Assembly (NCBI GenBank): GCA_009602735.1
Contig: WELA01012279.1
Coordinates: 264,268 to 308,069, forward strand
Direction: 5' to 3'
DNA length: 43,802 bases
From: Mesotaenium endlicherianum
Taxonomy: Eukaryota > Streptophyta > Zygnematophyceae > Zygnematales > Mesotaeniaceae
The stretch's first letter is position 1. The number at the start of each line of letters is the position of its first letter. The notes beneath the pieces were generated by a model, which was not told where the DNA came from, searched no databases, and saw nothing but the letters and a program-made list of their open reading frames with translations. The position numbers and the translations under genes were made by a program. This document shows, one piece after another, positions 37,889 to 43,802 of the stretch.

Positions 37889-39760
37889 GCTGGGAGTTGG
37901 GGGACTCCAGCCGTAAAAGGCACGAGCTTGATAGGTCCGGGGCCTAGGGGCCTAGTCCCTACAAGTCTAGCTAGCCTAGAAGTCTAGCTACTAGTGATCT
38001 ACAGCTTGCTTGGGCTTGGAAATGGAGGGGGCGTAGGCCCAGAGCTTTGGGTATGGGGTGTTGTATCAAGTCTAGAGGGGTTTGTTGGGAAGAGAGGGAG
38101 AGGAAGAAAACCAGGACGAGGAATAGCCTGCCTCTGTGAGTGGTGCTGGGGGACTTGGTCGCCACGAGTGTCACATTCTTTGCCCTGGCACATGTCCCCC
38201 CCACCCCCTCGCCCCCCTTCCAGCAGCCCCCTCCTCCTCCCCAACCTCTTCTCATTGACCTTCAACCATCCATGTATGGGTCTGCTATCAGAGGAGTGGC
38301 AGCAGCTCGCTGACCAATGCACCTGTATTGTGTCATTGCTAGTATTTTGGGGGGTGTGGGATGTAGAGAAAAGCGTGAGTACAGCAGAGGCTGCTATTAT
38401 ATGGGTGTTTATGTGACTTACCTGTAGGTAGAGCTAGCAAGGCCAGCAGATTCAATTCCTCAGTAGCTTGCAAGAAAGTAAGTGTAAAGTAAAGCATACC
38501 AGCTAGTGATAGAGAGGATCCACATATGGTTCATCCACTAGCTACTTGAGGCAGATAAGTCTCAAGCTTGTTGCCAGCAGCCTGGGTTGAGAGGAAGGGG
38601 CTGGCTTGGACAGAAAACATGGGCACAATGCATATGCATATACGCATGTGTACAGTATCTTGTCGATTGTATGGATCTAAGTATCTAGATTAGAATAATG
38701 TCCTGCTCATACAGCAATTAGCACTAGAGCTTTTGTATTCTTTCAAAGAGCATTAAAATTGTAGACTGTATCAAGTGGCAAATGTGGTTATAGAACTTCT
38801 ATTCTCCTGCATGTAATGGGCTTGTGCTGCAATTCTCTGCGATGCCGGACTCATCAAGATGGAGCCGAGATGAATCGCAGATGCAAATAAATGTTGATTG
38901 AACACTTGATGCCACCACATGCTAAAGCGTTGAGAGCACATGCAAGCTACAGAATTTAAAACCTTGGGTTCCAAGAGCAAGCTCGGAAGAGGAACGTGTG
39001 TGTATGTGCTTCTACTACGTCGGACTGCCCTGTAAGCCGCCTAGCTGTAACTGCCCTGTGAATCCGCCTAGCTGTTATTGCCCTGTGAAGCTGCCTAGCT
39101 GTAATTGGCAGGCAGGAGGACCAGCGATCTGGACATAGTGAATGATCTACTACACTGGCTGATCTCTTTACTCTATCTCTCCTCACGTCACCTACCGCTA
39201 CGTACCTGGAGGGCTCAGGGTGGGCATTAAGTACGGGAGCATAAGGTGACTTAAACAGCATAGCTGAAATCTATTCTACTACAGCCTTCTTGTTAACCCC
39301 TGTACTCAGAAAAGGTAAGTAACTCAGCATATTGGGAGGTCGCTGCTGAGCTATTCCACAAGCTTTTGCAAGTGAGCATGGGAGGTGCATATTTGGCCAA
39401 TTGCTGGCAAGGCCGCAAACTGTCAACCTTCAAGAGGATAATAATACCCCATTGTAAACGCACCTCTCGGCCACCTCTTGCCCTTACTCTAGCAGTGAGG
39501 GGTAAAACCTCCCCCTAAATCCTGGTGCCATAGGCCACGTATACTATGGCTGATGAACCTGGGCGTAACCAACTATACTGTCCACTCCATGATGGAGAAA
39601 AGGCTACTCTGCACTTACCCTGGTGCCATCTGGGGAGCACGTGGCTCCAGAAGGTTGGCACAATGAAGTAGCAGGCAGAGCACTACCTTGTAGCCCAAGG
39701 TGTGCATAAGTAGAAGCACCAGACTCGGGTACGTGATGGCGCCACGTGGGGCCTACGCGA
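37889..39760. other. Intergenic region with a short tandem repeat
   Basis: The 3' UTR of the MGSLMAGW gene probably occupies the first part. At 37945-37995 CTAG-rich sequence (TCTAGCTAGCCTAGAAG) forms small repeats. At 39025-39105 a 26-27 base unit (CTGCCCTGTGAA-CCGCCTAGCTGT) is repeated three times. No gene is supported. Confidence 0.45.
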
Positions 39761-40960
39761 CTACTGCCGGGGCTGGCGAGCAAGACCGAAGAGGAGTAAG
39801 CCTAGCACAGCATAGAAGAGGAAGGAGTTGGTGCCTTGTCCTGGATGCAGCTCTGCCGCCTGCAGGAAAGACTGTGCCTTCTCTGCAAAGCTGCTGTAGA
39901 GGTACTCCAGGGCTGAGAGGGCTTCCTCGGGTTTGGGGAGCCTCTGCACATACGCCAAGTAGCTTTGTTGTTTTGAAGTGGATTTGCAGACCATTGCAGA
40001 TCATGGTAATTAAGTGTGACATGTATCCTTGACCTCAACTTCAACCCTGATTTTGACTTCACGCTCATGGGAGACTTTTGTAGGTGAATTTGTATGTCTA
40101 TCTACAAGTGCCATCTACACACTCTTAACAGGGGGAGCATCTGCAAGTGCCACTTACACAGCCTTTGAACCCTTTACAGTCCTGCTGACCGTGACTATGA
40201 CGTGCCTACAGCATTGAACTTCACTAGAACGAGCTTTAACCATGACTTTGATGTGGGAGTCAGAATGGATATGATGTGTCAAGCGAGGTTCTACATGCAC
40301 CATGTATGAGCTTGAACTGTAAGCAGGTATCCATGTCACGCAGCATCCGAGGCAGGATCACATCACAGAATCTTATGGTTTGAAAACTTGAACAATAAAC
40401 TTGTAACAAACACTCAACCCCTGCTATATTGTCAACCTCCAACAGCGAGACTGAAGAGATGTATCCCAATACTGACTCACCACGTTGGCCTGCAAGGATT
40501 CAGCTGCTCCTTCTGCACTGCTTTGAAACCGGGAAGATAGTTTGAGCGCGCTTCTGCTTGCCTCGTCCAAATTCAGGGAACTAAAAGGAAACTTCTCCTT
40601 TGCCAGATTCAGCAGCTTTTCAGCTGTTAAACTTGAATCGGCCATGAGGACGCAAGGCTTTAAAGAACTTACTGCCGTTCCTGAATGAGTGCTGGCGCTT
40701 CCAAAAGTTGATCTGACCGAGACAGTTCGAGGTCTAGGATGTAAGAGCATTCTGCTTCTCTGGCTCCTTCTCGAAGCTGCATAGGCCTGTATATCATTTA
40801 AAGCTCGAATATGTCCGGAAATGTCAGCGCTTCTGCTTGCTATTTTACAGCTGATCTGTGCATCTGATTTGCATTTGTATAAGGCATCATGACAATAGCT
40901 CCCATAATTTAGCTGGGTAAGTGCTATTGGCGGTAACAGGTTACAAACTATCGAAGCCAT
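39761..40960 (-). CDS. Possible plastid-targeted protein with C-terminal membrane segment (structure incomplete)
   Basis: Exon A (40481-40960, 160 codons) opens with MASIVCNLLPPIALTQLNYG, a Ser/Arg-rich, acid-poor leader typical of a chloroplast transit peptide, and ends with an acidic helical region (LTAEKLLNLAKEKFPFSSL, LQANV) at a strong donor GTG|GTGAGT. Exon B (39761-39962) encodes YLAYVQRLPKPEEALSALEY, helical sequence, then a hydrophobic segment NSFLFYAVLGLLLFGLA and the end RQPRQ. A ends phase 0 but B needs phase 2, so a small middle exon is missing from my model or a border is wrong. An in-frame ATG at 40999 is an alternative start. The family is not recognised. A thylakoid or envelope protein is a reasonable inference. 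Confidence 0.5.
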
Positions 40961-40999
40961 TCTCGATTGCTTTCCCGACCCTTGAGAATTAAATGCCAA

Positions 41000-42268
41000 G
41001 TTCGATCAAAGGAGCATTAAGACATTTAACGCATCAGCGCAACAAAGTCAGCTTGACCGGACGAAAATATGCAACGTGCACCTGTGACCTTCGTGCACCT
41101 TCGGGCATTACTTTCCTCCTGGGAACACCATGGATGGAAGTTTGACCTCGTGCACAGCCACTGTGCACCGCTCTGAATTGCTCTGAATCAAGTAGAGGGC
41201 GTGACACGTGACTTCGTCCATCTTCATTGGCCACATTTCAGAAGCTCATTAAAAGTTTGCAAAATAAGAATTATAATAGTATGGGTTGCAACAGGTCGCG
41301 CATTCAATTGTGTGCTATCGTCTGCAATTATATGCCCCCATATGCCCCAACAACACTGAGAGCAACTAAATGGCTGGTTGCGACTCGCGTCTCGCGATCA
41401 GTTGCGATTGTGCCTGTGCAGAGCTGGTGCAGAGTGCACTTGTTCTCTAGCGGCACTTTAGCTGCGCCTGCTTTAGATCAGCGCCAAGTGTCGTCATGTC
41501 ATTGCGTTCAGGTTACATGAAAGCTCTCAACCAGTTATCATATGACGCGCATCTACCTTTTTACAAAGTATCGTACACTTTGATCCTCGCTGGTCCCTTT
41601 TTCCTATACGGACTGCCTGTCGATTTAATTCGTGCAATCTCGCAGGTGACGGTAATAGGAGACTGAAAAAACTTGGTTCACGAGGCATAAGGTGTATTAG
41701 GGGCGCTCGAAATGCTGAGCGCGGACGTCGTATGCGTACCTGCGTGCACAGATCCAGGGCACTTTTTGCAGACGAATATTCTTACAGTTCTTATGCGCCT
41801 CTCTCACGAGTAACAGCCTTCGTATAGTTCCTACTGAAGAGATTGTGTTTATTTGAGTGGTTATGGCTATCAATATCTGGAAGTGATAGATTAATACTCA
41901 AGTGAGGAGCTCTGCTCAAAAGCTGCAGGAAGGTGCTGCGGCCATACGAGCATCAATCCGGGGTTACTGATTCAATGGATTCTTTTTGCTGATCTGCGTC
42001 CGAGGGCCTTAACCGTTGCTTAACTGGAGCGTGCACGTGCGGCAGAGGTATCCAGGCTCAATTTGTATTTGAATCAGGCCAAGGTCGCACTTTTCACCAC
42101 TCACTCCCCGGTTGTTATCCTCCATAAGCCAGTAGCGTGAAGGGAGATAAGGTGCCGATGTCTTGGCGCCGTGGAGAAGTAGACTTGCGGTTGTGGGTCC
42201 TGAGAAAGCCGGTCCTGTCAACATGATAGCGTGCAGAACTCTGAAGGAGACAACATTGACAGCTGAAA
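41000..42268. other. Head-to-head intergenic region
   Basis: This lies between the divergent genes at 39761-40960 (-) and 42269-43571 (+) and so probably holds both promoters. Short open frames on either strand (for example 42009-42287 on -) show no recognisable features. No core promoter element could be assigned. Confidence 0.4.
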
Positions 42269-43102
42269 ATGGCCGTGCAGCTATCATGCTGGCAGCATCT
42301 TCACTGCAGCTACTCCTCTCTCGATAGTCCCCTGTCCCCTCACGGCTTATGCATCCTGTTTCCTAAGCAGCCTCCTGCCAGCTCGTCAGGACGCTGGCGA
42401 TCTCTCTGGAGAAGAGGGCGGGTAAGCTGGGCGGCGGCCGCCCGCGCTGCCAGCTCTCCCGAGCTTCCGGGCGACAATGGCTCCTCCCTCTCGCCTTGGC
42501 TGGATGCAGAAGTGGCAGAAGGGTCAAGAGTGCCCGGAAGCGGGGAGAATTGGACGGACAGGAGTGACGACAAAAGTAGATCAACAAGTGAGCGCGAACA
42601 CACGAATGGGCAGGTAGATGATGGGCGGGGGGGGGCCGATGGCTCCGATGATGGATGCGGAGCAGATCAAATTGATGGGGAGGGGATGGAGGCTGACTCC
42701 AGCGGCCGAGACTCACGCATAGGAGGAGCAGACGGAGCATCCATGTCCATCAGCCACTTGGCAGATTGTGAGCTGGATGCCCTAGCAGAAAGCCAGGCAA
42801 AGCTCCAGGCAGCTGATCAGACAGGCAGTCTAGCTGGTAACCAGGGAGGAAACCGGGCTGGAAACCGCGCTGTGAACTGGGCAACACGGCAGGCGGGGGC
42901 GAACCAGGCAGCGCAGCAGGCAGGAGAGTTGGGGGCACAGAGGGAGCAGGGTGACGTGTCAGCTGCAAGTGGCAGCGGAAGCAGGACAAGTGGCGAGAGC
43001 AAGAGAGGCGACAAGGAGCAGGAGGGGGCCTCCTTGAGCTGGTTCTGGCGGTTTATCAAGTGGAGCCAAAATGTGAGCGCATTTGAATGTCATATACATG
43101 TG

Positions 43103-43161
<59 letters not shown>

Positions 43162-43571
43162 TACATATAGGCTAAACGTCATATGTGTATATGTGATGCT
43201 TTTTTATCCACAGTCGTCTATCAATATACTCTGCCAAAGAAGTAAATACCTTCTGGCGTGTAAGAACGAAGGGCTGGCTGCTGCTCTGAAAGGGGACCTG
43301 ACTGGAGTTATGTGGCGTTATAGCAAATGCGCTTTGCTTGCTGGAAAGTACACACACACACACACACACACACGCAGACACAGGCAGACACCCACACACC
43401 CACGTACGTGTTCAGATAGAAATAGGCGTTAGTATGCAAACTGACAATATAAGCTTTCACGGGTGCACTAGGAGCTCCTTGCCATGGCTGGTTGCTTGGT
43501 GCAGGCAGAGCCGGATCAATCTGATCGAACGATGCTTGCATGACGAGGCCAGGGGCCGCTGTGCAATCTGA
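42269..43571 (+). CDS. Unrecognised three-exon gene
   Basis: Exons: 42269-43072, 43214-43347, 43505-43571, with GT/AG borders and phases 0 and 2 that join in frame; 334 residues if the ATG at 42269 is the start. The first 260 residues are low in complexity, with acidic Asp/Gly/Ser stretches and a repeated GN(Q/R)xGNRAGN-like block (AGNQGGNRAGNRAVNW, then ANQAAQQAGELGAQREQG). The conserved-looking part is at the end: LSWFWRFIKWSQN, INILCQRSKYLLACKNEG, AAALKGDLTGVMWRYSKCAL and INLIERCLHDEARGRCAI before TGA at 43569. The Cys-rich C-terminal 75 residues look like a compact domain, but I do not recognise it. The real start could be an upstream exon, since the N-terminal 40 residues have no clear signal. 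Confidence 0.6.
43107..43158. repeat. (AT)26 microsatellite in intron
   Basis: A perfect 52-base AT run within intron 1 (43073-43213) of the gene at 42269-43571. Confidence 0.98.
43350..43373. repeat. (AC)12 microsatellite at donor of exon 2
   Basis: The run starts immediately at the donor site GTACAC of exon 2, so the splice site is embedded in the repeat edge. Confidence 0.95.
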
Positions 43572-43802
43572 CGCGTTGGTTAGCGCTGCGTGCATGAATG
43601 TAAGAGTGCGTCAATGTGTCTCTCCACGCTCAGCGTGGAGGCTAATCAAATCAGTTGCCCTTAACTCTTTTCGCCTTTCACGCGTAATGAGCGCCCGCCG
43701 GCCTTCTCGAAGCGATGGTCCACCTTTGGGCAGCAAGGCGGGTGAAAGTCCAAACGGAAAGAGTTCCAATAGCAGCCCTGCCCCCACCCTCCACCCCCCA
43801 CC
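43572..43802. other. 3' flank with a short hairpin
   Basis: A perfect inverted repeat, CTCCACGC-TCA-GCGTGGAG, lies at 43622-43640, 50 bases after the stop codon. It could form an RNA stem in the 3' UTR. The window ends in a C-rich tract. Nothing else is seen. Confidence 0.5.

Overview
The window is nuclear DNA from a green-lineage eukaryote. Genes are broken by GT-AG introns and encode chloroplast-targeted or plant-type proteins: CP12, a plant RSH1-type (p)ppGpp enzyme, a plant-like NTF2, a plant-type GH28 pectinase relative, and a small protein beginning MGSLMAGW that resembles a land-plant family. A streptophyte (charophyte-grade alga or early land plant) fits best. The species is a guess; the sequence does not settle it.

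Layout. 1-902: 3' end of CP12 (+). 2367-22558: one large RSH1 gene (-). I could trace 21 exons of it by matching splice sites, reading frame and family similarity; two of these are repeated in a perfect 1.93-kb tandem duplication (12355-16207) with a single N at the junction, and a 466-N gap (10468-10933) probably hides one more exon. Its introns are full of CA/GT microsatellites, purine tracts and minisatellites. 23051-23944: two exons of an unrecognised gene (-). 25011-26065: NTF2 (+), two exons, complete. 27120-31326: GH28 polygalacturonase-like gene (-), four exons, complete. 31840-32139: possible small gene (-). 32140-36190: nearly empty. 36191-37888: MGSLMAGW small protein (+), four exons, complete. 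39761-40960: possible plastid-targeted membrane protein (-), incompletely resolved. 42269-43571: unrecognised three-exon gene (+).

Biology. The two left-hand genes both act in chloroplast control: CP12 is the redox switch that binds GAPDH and phosphoribulokinase in the Calvin cycle, and RSH1 sets plastid (p)ppGpp. They are convergent neighbours, so shared regulation is not implied. The rest is housekeeping (nuclear import), cell wall (GH28) and unknowns.

I found no mobile element with recognisable domains, CRISPR array, rRNA or tRNA, and no clearly novel multi-gene system. The points most worth checking are the duplicated RSH1 block, the exon hidden in the gap, the large low-complexity insertions in RSH1, a 51-bp direct repeat with ACGT cores upstream of NTF2, and the unrecognised genes.
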